NCBI RefSeq assembly: GCF_040807025.1
Contig: NC_090980.1
Span: 62,001 to 126,000 of the forward strand
Source of the DNA: Struthio camelus
Lineage: Eukaryota > Chordata > Aves > Struthioniformes > Struthionidae
Length of the DNA stretch: 64,000 nt
Reading direction: 5' to 3'
Shown: positions 28,001 through 38,087 of the stretch, piece by piece
How positions within the stretch are numbered: position 1 is the first letter of the stretch
How the letters are laid out: each line of letters begins with the position of its first letter
Notes under the pieces: model-generated
What the model was told of the DNA's origin: nothing
What the model saw: the letters and a program-made list of their open reading frames with translations, nothing else
Databases searched by the model: none
Position numbers and translations under genes: made by a program

Positions 28001-31000
28001 CCATCTTGTCTTCTCCCGTCCCCCCGTCCCGTTGTGTCCCCTCTCGTCCTGTCCCATCCCCTCCCATCTTGTCCCGTCTCGTCCCTTCCCATCACGTCTT
28101 CTCCTCCCATCCCGTCACGTCCTGTCCCCTCCCGCCCCATCTTGTCCCATCCCGGCCCGTCCCCTCCTGTCCCCTCCCGTCCCATCTTGTCCCGTCCTTT
28201 CCCATCTTGTCTTCTCCCATCCTGTCCTGCCCATCCCGTCCCCTCCCGTCCCATCTTGTCCTGTCGCGTCCCATCCCCTCCCGTCCCTTCCCATCTTCTC
28301 CCGTCCCATCCCATCCCGTCGCGTCCCCTCCTGTCCCATCCTGCCCCATCTTGTCCCCTCCTGTCCCGTCCCGTCCCTTCCCATCTTCTCCCGTCCCATC
28401 CCATCCCGTCGCGTCCCCTCCTGTCCCATCCTGCCCCATCTTGTCCCCTCCTGTCCCATCCCGTCCCTTCCCATCTTCTCCCGTCCCATCCCATCCCGTC
28501 GCGTCCCCTCCTGTCCCATCCTGCCCCATCTTGTCCCCTCCTGTCCCGTCCCATCCCATCCCGTCACATCCCCTCCTGTCCCATCCTGCCCCATCTTGTC
28601 CCCTCCTGTCCCGTCCTGTCCCTTCCCATCTTGTCTTCCCCTTTCGTCCCATCCCGTCTCGTCCTGTCTCGTCTCGTTCCTCCCCGTTTCGTCCATCTTG
28701 TCCCGTCCCGTCTTGTCCCGTCCCATCTTGTCCCGTCCCATCTTGTCTTCTCCCGTCCTGTCCCGTCCACCCTGTCCCCGTCCACCCCGTCCCCGTCCAC
28801 CCCGTCACCTGTGTACTTCCCGGCCAGGGAGACGACGGTGCCCTCCTCGCCGGGCCGCCGGTGGTACACCAGCTCGCCGCCCAGCGCCAGGGCCGGCGTC
28901 ACGCTCTGCAGGTAGTGCGCCACCAGGATGCCTGCCGGCCGGCGCCGTCAGCCGCGCGCGCGCCCGCCACCCCTTCCCGGTGTCCCACCACCGCCTCCCG
29001 GTGTCCCCACCGCTTCTCGGTGTCCCACCACCGCCTCCCGGTGTCCCACCACCGCTTCTTGGTGTCCCCACTGCTTCCTGGTGTCCCCACTGCTTCCTGG
29101 TGTCCCACCACCGCCTCCTGGAGTCCCACCACCGCTTCCCGGTGTCCCCACTGCTTCCCGGTGTCCCACCACCACCTCCTGGTGTCCCACCACCGCTTCC
29201 TGGAGTCCCCACCGCCTCCTGGTGTCCCACCACCGCCTCCTGGTGTCCCACCACCGCCTCCTGGAGTCCCCACAGCTTCCCGGTGTCCCACCACCGCCTC
29301 CCGGTGTCCCACCACCGCCTCCTGGAGTCCCCACAGCTTCCCCGTGTCCCACCACCGCTTCCCGGTGTCCCACCACTGCTTCCCGGTGTCCCACCACCGC
29401 CTCCTGGTATCCCACCACTGCTTCCTAGAGTCCCCACCGCCTCCTGGTGTCCCACCACCACTTCCTGGAGTCCCCACCGCTTCCCAGTGTCCCACCACTG
29501 CTTCCTAGAGTCCCCACTGCTTCCTGGTGTCCCCACCACCTCCTGGTGTCCCACCACCACTTCCCGGTGTCCCACCACTGCTTCCTGGTATCCCACCATT
29601 GCTTCCTGGAGTCCCCACCGCTTCCCAGTGTCCCACCACCACCTCCTGGTGTCCCACCACCGCTTCTTGGTGTCCCCACTGCTTCCTGGTGTCCCCACTG
29701 CTTCCTGGTGTCCCACCACCGCCTCCTGGTGTCCCACCACCGCCTCCTGGAGTCCCCACAGCTTCCCGGTGTCCCACCACCGCCTCCCGGTGTCCCACCA
29801 CCGCCTCCTGGAGTCCCCACAGCTTCCCCGTGTCCCACCACCGCTTCCCGGTGTCCCACCACTGCTTCCCGGTGTCCCACCACCGCCTCCTGGTATCCCA
29901 CCACTGCTTCCTAGAGTCCCCACCGCCTCCTGGTGTCCCACCACCACTTCCTGGAGTCCCCACCACTTCCCAGTGTCCCACCACTGCTTCCTAGAGTCCC
30001 CACTGCTTCCTGGTGTCCCCACCACCTCCTGGTGTCCCACCACCACTTCCCGGTGTCCCACCACTGCTTCCTGGTATCCCACCATTGCTTCCTGGAGTCC
30101 CCACCGCTTCCCAGTGTCCCACCACCGCCTCCTGGTGTCCCACCACCGCCTCCTGGTATCCCACCACCGCTTCCTGGTGTCCCCACCACTTCCCGGTGTC
30201 CCACCACTGCCTCCCGGTGTCCCACCACCGCTTCCTAGAGTCCCCACCGCTTCCTGGTGTCCCACCACCGCCTCCCAGTGTCCCCACCACTTCCCGGTGT
30301 CCCACCACCGCCTCCTAGAGTCCCCACCGCTTCCTGGTGTCCCCACCGCCTCCCGGTGTCCCACCACCGCTTCCCGGTGTCTCACCCACTTCCTGGCATC
30401 CCACCACCGCTCCCTCGATCCCAGTTGCTCCCCAGGATCCCAACCAAACCCCGGGACCCCACAGCCGCCCCCCGGACCCCACAGCCGCCCCCCCAGACCC
30501 CACAGCCTCCCCCCCGGACCCCACAGCCGCCCCCCGGACCCCACAGCCGCCCCCCGGCGCTCGGGGGGGGCCGCTGACCGGAGCCCAGCAGCACGTCGGG
30601 GTTGCCCAGCGTCACGGCGGCCGTGAAGTCGCCCCCCCGGTACTCGCCGTCCACCTGCCAGTTGACGAACTTGGCCTGCTGCGTCTGCGGGGGGGGGGGA
30701 CACGGGTGACACGGGGGACACGGGGGACACGTCCCCCCCCGCCCCGCCCCACGGCGCCCCGCCGCCCACCTGGAAGGCCACCTTGGAGCGCAGACGGGCC
30801 GTCAGCTGGTGGATCACCTGGGCGTTGAGGCTGCCGCTGTTGTCCATGTCGCCCACCAGCACCGGGAAGGCCTGGGGGGGGGGAGGGGGGGACACGGTGA
30901 CAATGACAAACGTCCCCTTTTCTCCCCCAAAAACGTCGTCCCCCCCCCGGCGCTCACCTCCGTGGGGCTGAGCTGCTTGGTGCCCACGTAGGTGGCCCCG

Positions 31001-32782
31001 AAGTGGTAGTTGGAGTCGCCGACGGTGCTGAGCGCCACGGTGTGGTTCACCTGCGGGCGGGGGCCTGACGCCGTGGGGATGGGCACGCGGGGCCTGACGC
31101 CGTGGGGATGGGCACGTGGACCGTGTGTGCGTGTGTGTGTGTCCCCCCCCGTCCCGGGGCCTGACGCCGTGGGGATGGGCACGTGGACTGTGTGTGTGTG
31201 TCCCCCCCGTCCCGGGGCCTGACGCCGTGGGGATGGGCACGTGGAGTGTGTGTGTGTGTGTCCCCCCCGTCCTGGGGCCTGACGCCGTGGGGATGGGCAC
31301 GCGGGGCCTGACGCCATGGGGATGGGCACGTGGGGCCTGACGCCGTGGGGATGGGCACGTGGGGCCTGACGCCGTGGGGATGGGCACGTGGAGTGTGTGT
31401 GCGTGTGTCCCCCCCCCCGTCCCGGGGCCTGACGCCGTGGGGATGGGCACACGGGGCCTGACGCCGTGGGGATGGGCACGTGGAGTGTGTGTGTGTCCCC
31501 CCCGTCCCGGGGCCTGACGCCGTGGGGATCGGCACGCAGGGCCTGACACCGTGGGGATGGGTACGTAGCCTGTGTGTGTCCCCCCCGTCCCGAGGCCTGA
31601 CACCATGGGGATGGGCACGCGGTGGGGGCGGGGCGAGTGTCCCCACTTGGGGCCTGACGCCGTGGGGATGGAGGGGCACGCAGGGCCTGACGCCGTGGGG
31701 ATGGGCACATGCGGGGTGTGTGTCCCTCCCCCCCCCCTCCCCGGTCCCCGACGCCGGGGTGAGGGGCAGCCCGGAGGGGACGCGTCCCCCTTCCCCGGTC
31801 CCCGACGCCGGGGTGAGGGGCAGCCCGGAGGGGACGCGTCCCCCCTCCCCGGTCCCCGACGCCGGGGTGAGGGGCAGCCCGGAGGGGACGCGTCCCCCCT
31901 CCCCGGTCCCCGACGCCGGGGTGAGGGGCAGCCCGGAGGGGACGCGTCCCCCCTCCCCGGTCCCCGACGCCGGGGTGAGGGGCAGCCCGGAGGGGACGCG
32001 TCCTCCCTCCCCGGTCCCCGACGCCGGGGTGAGGGGCAGCCCGGAGGGGACGCGTCCCCCTTCCCCGGTCCCCGACGCCGGGGTGAGGGGCAGCCCGGAG
32101 GGGACGCGTCCCCCTTCCCCGGTCCCCGACGCCGGGGTGAGGGGCAGCCCGGAGGGGACGCGTCCCCCCTCCCCGGTCCCCGACGCCGGGGTGAGGGGCA
32201 GCCCGGAGGGGACGCGTCCCCCCTCCCCGGTCCCCGACGCCGGGGTGAGGGGCAGCCCGGAGGGGACGCATCCCCCCTCCCCGGTCCCCGACGCCGGGGT
32301 GAGGGGCAGCCCGGAGGGGACGCGTCCCCCCTCCCCGGTCCCCGACGCCGGGGTGAGGGGCAGCCCGGAGGGGACGCGTCCCGGCCCTACCTGGAAGTGG
32401 TTACTGAGCCCCTTGTTCACCGTCAGCTTGACGCCCTCCATCTGCACCGGGAAGAGCTCTGGGGGGGGGGGGAGCGGGGTGTCACCCCCCGCCGCCGCCC
32501 CACGGCGCGCCCGGCCCCACGGCGCGCCGTGGGGCACCCTCCCCCCCCCAACCCCCCCACCGCGTCCCCACCTTTGCAGCGGCGGTGGCACTCCTCGAAG
32601 GCGCCGGGGTTGGGCAGGGGGCCGGCGGCGGCGGGGGGGGCGTCGTGGGGGGCGGCGCCGGGGGGCCGGGGGGGCGCGGGGGGGCCCAGGCCGCTGCCGG
32701 GGGGCGGCGCCAGCCCCGGGGGGGCCGGCAGCAGGCCGGGGCCGGGGGGGGGCGGCGAGCCGGCGGCCAGCACGTTCCCCAT
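25022..32782 (-). CDS. TOMM40: Mitochondrial import receptor subunit TOM40
   Basis: Beta-barrel channel of the outer-membrane TOM complex, through which nuclear-encoded precursors enter mitochondria. Nine coding exons join in frame: 32572-32782, 32391-32458, 30958-31050, 30770-30871, 30579-30684, 28809-28931, 27544-27620, 27362-27464 and 25022-25161. They encode 340 residues (human 361). The order is [16 protein letters not shown], the family's Pro-rich N-terminus; [18 protein letters not shown]; then barrel strands [38 protein letters not shown] and [20 protein letters not shown]; and the family C-terminus [14 protein letters not shown] noncoding first exon ends at 34241 with a GTGAGT donor. 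The shortfall against human lies in the N-terminal linker. Intron sizes are inflated by five large minisatellites. Identification is secure. Confidence 0.97.
25165..27355. repeat. 2.2-kb minisatellite in the last TOMM40 intron, all units multiples of 3
   Basis: Units of 75 bp (or 51 bp) with 24-bp insert modules such as GGTGGCACCACGGACGAGGG. Because every module length is divisible by three, frames stay open on both strands for hundreds of codons, but the array is intronic. Confidence 0.93.
27640..28800. repeat. Polypyrimidine TCCCGTCCCATCTTGTCCC array in TOMM40
   Basis: Short CCCGTCCC/CATCTTGTCC units, almost pure pyrimidine on the plus strand, in the intron between the exons at 28809-28931 and 27544-27620. 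A higher-order unit of about 120 bp (GCGTCCCCTCCTGTCCCATC) repeats from 28260 to 28620. Confidence 0.9.
28975..30410. repeat. GGTGTCCCACCACCGCCTCC minisatellite in TOMM40
   Basis: Some 60 units of 20-26 bp in the intron between the exons at 30579-30684 and 28809-28931. A segment of about 480 bp (29430-29910) is repeated nearly intact from 29910. Confidence 0.9.
31060..31725. repeat. GACGCCGTGGGGATGGGCAC minisatellite in TOMM40
   Basis: About 17 units of 28-60 bp with TGTGTGTGTGTCC insertions; shares its core with the 13.1-14.1 kb array in APOC2. Confidence 0.88.
31740..32385. repeat. 54-bp minisatellite, 12 near-identical copies, in TOMM40
   Basis: Unit GGTCCCCGACGCCGGGGTGA plus GGGGCAGCCCGGAGGGGACG plus CGTCCCCCCTCCCC. 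Copies differ at only a few positions, implying recent expansion or homogenisation. Ends a few bases before the donor of the exon at 32391-32458. Confidence 0.93.
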
Positions 32783-32869
32783 GGCGCTTCCCGGGCCGGA
32801 TCCGGCGGCGGCTGCTGGGGGGGGGGGAAACGGGGGGGGCTGCGGGACCTGCTGCCCCCCAACTGCTGC

Positions 32870-34150
32870 CCCACAACCCACCAGCCACCCCCCAACTGCT
32901 GCCCGTAACCCCCCGGCCGCCCCCCAACTCCTGTCCCATAACCCCCCCGAACAGCCCCCCAATTCCTGCCCCATAGCCCCTCAACAGCCCCCAACTCCTG
33001 CCCCATAAACTGCCCCACAGGTCCCGTTCCTGCCCCACAACCCCCCCCAACTGCCCCCCAAGTCCCATTCCTGCCCCACAACCCCCTCAAACGCCCCCCA
33101 ACCGCCCTCCAGGTCCTGTTCCTGCCCCATAACCCCCCCAAATGCCCCCCAAAAGCCCCCCAGGTCCCGTTCCTGCCCCACAACCCACCCAACTGCCCCC
33201 CAGGTCCCGTTCCTGCCCCACAACCCCCCCCAACTACCCCCCAGGTCCCGTTCCCGCCCCACAACCCCCCCAAACGCCCCCCAACTGCCCCCCAGGACCC
33301 GTTCCCGCCCCACAACCCCCTCAAACGCCCCCCAACCGCCCCCCAGGTCCCGTTCCCGCCCCACAACCCCCCCAAACGCCCCCCAACTGCCCCCCAGGTC
33401 CCGTTCCTGCCCCACAACCCCCCCAAACGCCCCCCAACCGCCCCCCAGGTCCCGTTCCCGCCCCACAACCCCCCCAAATGCCCCCCAACCACCCCTCAGG
33501 TCCCATTCCCGCCCCACAACCCCCCCAACCGCCCCCCAACTGCCCCCCAGGACCCGTTCCCGCCCCACAACCCCCCCAAACGCCCCCCAAATGCCCCCCA
33601 GGACCCGTTCCCACCCCACAACCCCCCCAAACGCCCCCCAACTGCCCCCCAGGACCCGTTCCCGCCCCACAACCCCCCCAAACGCCCCCCAACTGCCCCC
33701 CAGGTCCCGTTCCTGCCCCACAACCCCCCCAAACGCCCCCCAACTGCCCCCCAGGACCCGTTCCCGCCCCACAACCCCCCCAAACGCCCCCCAACTGCCC
33801 CCCAGGTCCCGTTCCTGCCCCATAACCCCCCCCAACTGCCCCCCAGGACCCGTTCCTGCCCCACAACCCACCCAACTGCCCCCCAGGTCCCGTTCCTGCC
33901 CCACAACCCCCCCCAACTACCCCCCAGGTCCCGTTCCCGCCCCACAACCCCCCCAAACGCCCCCCAACTGCCCCCCAGGACCCGTTCCCGCCCCACAACC
34001 CCCTCAAACGCCCCCCAACCGCCCCCCAGGTCCCGTTCCCGCCCCACAACCCCCCCAAACGCCCCCCAACTGCCCCCCAGGTCCCGTTCCTGCCCCACAA
34101 CCCCCCCAAACGCCCCCCAACTGCCCCCCAGGACCCGTTCCCGCCCCATA
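32870..34150. repeat. About 51-bp minisatellite in TOMM40 intron 1
   Basis: Units of CCCGCCCCACAACCCCCCCA, AACGCCCCCCAACTGCCCCC and CAGGTCCCGTT between the noncoding first exon and the ATG exon. Confidence 0.92.
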
Positions 34151-34240
34151 ACCGCCCCCCGGGCCCCGCTCGCCCCCCCCGGTCGCTGCCCCCCCCCGCT
34201 CTGTCGCGACATGTCGCCCCCCCCCCCACGCCGCACTCAC

Positions 34241-34830
34241 GCGGCGGCGGCGGCAGCGGCGCCAGGAGCCGGGGCGCAGCCGAACCCGCCTGCTGCCTGG
34301 CCCCGCCCCCCGCGCGCTCCTATTGGCCGGCCCGGCGCCCAGCCCGCCCCCCGCTCTGCCCGCCGCGCGCGCCTATTGGTTGGTGCCGCCCTGAGCACCG
34401 CCCACTTCCGCCGGGCGCTCGCCCGGGCCGGGCCGCGGCGCGCTGCGGGCCCGCCCCTTCCGGCCTGCCGCCCGGCTGCTATTGGCTGCCGTCCCCACGA
34501 GCCCCACCCCCCCCTCCGCCATGCCTTTCATTGGCCAGGCTCCGCCCCGCCCGCCGCTCCGCGTTGCTACTGGCTACGGTTTGACATCGCCCCGCCCCGC
34601 CGCGCGCCAGCCCGGCTCCCATTGGCCAGCGGCGGCGGCGCCGCGCTCGCAGCAGGTTCGGTTGCGAGGAGCGCAAGGTCAGGGCGCCGGCGCGCGCGGG
34701 CCGCCCGGCCATAGAGTCCGCAAGGGCGCCGGGGCCAGAGGGGCCGCCACGGGCGCCGCCATCTTGGGGCGGGGGAGGACCGCGCTCCGCCCCCGCGGGG
34801 CGCCGCTCGCCATGGCAACCGCCGGGGGGG
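34241..34830 (-). promoter_or_regulatory. TOMM40 noncoding first exon and CpG-island promoter
   Basis: The first exon ends at 34241 (CGCCGC/GTGAGT on the minus strand). Upstream to 34.8 kb are at least five ATTGG boxes (34322, 34374, 34482, 34530, 34621), a GCCGCCATCTTG YY1 motif (34757-34768) and an X-box-like CGCCATGGCAACC (34808-34820). Confidence 0.7.
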
Positions 34831-34834
34831 GGTG

Positions 34835-35790
34835 GGGGGGGCCTATGGGGGCTATAGGGGACCCCGGCCCTATAGGGGGGCTATAGGGGACCTCGGCCCT
34901 ATGGGGGGGCTATAGGGGACCCCCAGCCCTATGGGGGGGGCTACAGGGGACCCCGGCCCTATGGGGGGGCTATAGGGGACCCCGGACCTATAGGGGGGCT
35001 ATAGGGGACCCCGGCCCTATGGGGGGGGCTATAGGGGACCCCCAGCCCTATGGGGGGCTACAGGGGACCCCCCGCCCTATGGGGGGGCTATAGGGGACCC
35101 CCAGCCCTATGGGGGGCTACAGGGGACCCCGGCCCTATAGGGGGGCTATAGGGGACCCCGGCCCTATAGGGGCTATAGGGGACCCCCGGCCCTATGGGGG
35201 GGCTATAGGGGACCCTGGACCTATGGGGGGCTATAGGGGTCTGCTCCAGCCCTATAGGTTGTCTATAGGGGACCCTCAGCCCTATGGGGGGGCTATAGGG
35301 GACCGCTCCAGCCCTATGGGGGGGCTATAGGGGTCTGCTCCAGCCCTATGGGGGGGCTATAGGGGACTCTGGCCCTATAGGGGGCTATAGGGGTCTGCTC
35401 CAGCTCTATGGGTCGTCTATAGGGTCAACTCTGGCTCTATGAGGGGGATCTATAGGGGACTGTCCTGGTCCTGTGGGGCATCTATAGGGACCCCCCCACT
35501 CTAGGGAGGGTTTATAGGGCACCCCCTACCCCTATGGGGGGGTCTATAGGGGACCCCTGGCCCCTATGGGGGGGGACTATAGGGCCCCCAGCCCTATGGG
35601 TCACTTATAGGGGACGCCCGGCGCTATGGGGGGGTCTACAGGGAGTCCTCCACTGTATGGAGCAGCTATATGGGCCCCCAGCCCTATGGGGGACCCCCCC
35701 CCGCAGACACTCTGTAGGGCATCTATAGGGGGCCGCCCCGGCCCTATAGGGCGTCTATAGGGATCCCCAGCCCTATACGGGTCCCACTGG
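34835..35790. repeat. CTATAGGGGACCCCGGCCCT array
   Basis: About 30 units of 24-40 bp between the TOMM40 promoter and the end of NECTIN2. The CCTATAGGGG core recurs in two BCL3 introns. Confidence 0.9.
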
Positions 35791-35967
35791 GGGGGGGGGT
35801 CGCCGTGACCGCGCGCAGCATCTTCGGGGACCCCCATGGCCGATCGTATAGGGGACGCAGCCCCCGACCCTATAGGGGACCCCTGTGACCCCCCCCCCGT
35901 ACCACCCCTTATAGGACCCTATGGAAGAGCGATGAGACGGCCCGGCCGCGACACCGCCGCCAACAGC

Positions 35968-35973
35968 TTTATT
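35968..35973 (-). terminator. NECTIN2 polyadenylation signal AATAAA
   Basis: Minus-strand AATAAA about 2.1 kb past the NECTIN2 stop; no earlier AATAAA was noticed, so the 3' UTR would span two repeat arrays. Confidence 0.65.
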
Positions 35974-35999
35974 GCGAGGAAGCGCGAGAGCCGGCCGGC

Positions 36000-38085
36000 C
36001 CCAAAACCCCCCAAACCGGCCCCAAAACCGGCCCGAAACCCCCAAACCGGCCCCAAACCCCCAAACCGGCCCCAAAAGCTCCAAACCAGCCCAAAAAGCT
36101 CCAAACCAGCCCCAAAACGGCCCCCAAACCAGCCCCGAAACCCCCAAACCGGCCCCAAAAGCTCCAAACCGGCCCCAAAAGCTCCAAACCGGCCCCCAAA
36201 CCCCCAAACCGGCCCCCAAACCCCGCCAAAGCGGCCCCAAAACCTCAGAGCAGCCCCGAAACCCCCCAAACTGGCCCCAAACCGGCCCCCCCAGCCCAGC
36301 CCTGACCCCAAATCCCGGCCCCGAACCGGCCGCGGGATCCAACCGGGATCCAACTGGGGGATCGAACCGGGATCGACCCCGCTGCGGGATCAAATTGGGA
36401 TCGAACCGGCATCGAACTGGGATCGAACCTGCTGCGGGATCGAACCAGGATCGAACTGGGATTGAACTGGGATCGAACCGGGATCAAACTGGGATCAAAT
36501 TGGGATCAAACCTGCTGCAGGATCGAACCAGGATCGAACTGGGATCGAACTGGGATCAAATTGGGATCAAATTGGGATCAGACCTGCTGCAGGATCGAAC
36601 CAGGATCGAACTGGGATCGAACTGGGATTGAACTGGGATCAAACCGGGATTGAACTGGGATCGAACCCGCTGTAGGATCGAACCAGGATTGAACTGCGAT
36701 CGAACTGGGATCAAATTGGGATCAAACCTGCTGCAGGATCGAACCGGGATCGAACTGGGATCAAACCAGGATCAAACCTGCTGCAGGATCGAACCACGAT
36801 CAAACTGGGATTGAACTGGGATCAAACTGGGATCAAATTGGGATCAAACCTGCTGCAGGATCGAACCGGGATCGAACCGGGATTGACCTGGGATCGAAGT
36901 GGGATCAAACCGGGATCAAATTGGGATCGAACCAGGATCGACCTGGGATCGAACCTGCCATAGCATCGAACTGGGATTGAACTGGGATCGAAGCGAGATT
37001 GAACTGGGATCAAACCAGGATCAAACCAGGATTGAACCCACCGTAGGATCGAACCGGGATCGAACCTGCTGTGGGATCAAACCAGGATTGAACCAGGATT
37101 GAACCGGGATCCAACTGGGATCGAAGTGGGATCGAACCGGGATCAAATTGGGATCAAACCAGGATCGAACTGGGATTGAACCTGCCATAGGATTGAACCG
37201 GGATCAAACCGGGATCGAAGCGGGATCCAACTGGGATCGAACCGGGATCGAACCGGGATCGAACCCGCCGTAGCATTGAACTGGGATTGAACTGGGATCG
37301 AAGCGGGATCAAATTGGGATCAAACCTGCTGCAGGACCGAACTGGGACCGAACTGGGATCGAACTTGGATCAAACTGGGATCAAACCGGGATCAAACCTG
37401 CTGCAGGACCGAACTGGGATCGAACCGGGATTGACCTGGGACCGAACTGGGATCGAACTGGGATCGACCTGGGACTGAACTGGGATCGAACTGGGATCGA
37501 ACCGGGATCGACCTGGGACTGAACTGGGATCAACCCGGGATCGACCTGGGACTGAACTGGGATCGACCCGGGATCGAACTGGGATCGAACCGGGACTGAA
37601 CTGGGATGGACCCGGGATCAAACTGGGATCAACCTGGGAATGAACTGGGATCGAACCGGGACCGACCTGGGACCAAACTGGGATCGACCTGGGATCAAAC
37701 TGGGATCGACCCGGGATCAAACTGGGATGGAACTGGGACTGAACTGGGATCGACCCGGGACTGAACTGGGATCGACCTGGGATCGACCTGGGACTGAACT
37801 GGGATCGACCTGGGAATGAACTGGGATCGAACGGGGACCGACCCAGGATCAAACTGGGATCGACCCGGGACTGAACTGGGATGGAACTGGGATCAAACTG
37901 GGATGGAACTGGGATCGACCCGGGACTGAACTGGGATCGACCCGGGACTGAACTGAGATCGACCCGGGATCAAACTGGGATCGACCTGGGAATGAACTGG
38001 GATCGAACCGGGACCGACCCAGGACCAAACTGGGGCCGACCCGGGGCCGAACTGGGACCAAACTGGGGCGGAGGCGGCGGGAGCC
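36000..38085. repeat. 3'-UTR arrays of NECTIN2: CCAAAACCGGCCCC and an 11-bp GATC repeat
   Basis: 36000-36290 is CCAAACCGGCCCCAAA-type. 36330-38060 is about 150 copies of an 11-bp unit, AACTGGGATCG or AACTGGGATCA, with periodic AACCTGCTGCAGGATCG blocks. Both would be transcribed into the mRNA. Confidence 0.88.
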
Positions 38086-38087
38086 GC

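Noticed and set aside
25029-30626. A plus-strand ORF of over 1,800 codons
   Set aside because: It runs antisense through two TOMM40 minisatellites and exons; its composition follows the repeat units, and the TOMM40 exons on the minus strand explain the conserved parts.
34835-35790. CRISPR-like array or multiple TATA boxes (CTATAGG)
   Set aside because: Vertebrate context and variable unit length without spacer/repeat architecture; CTATAGG is just the repeat unit.
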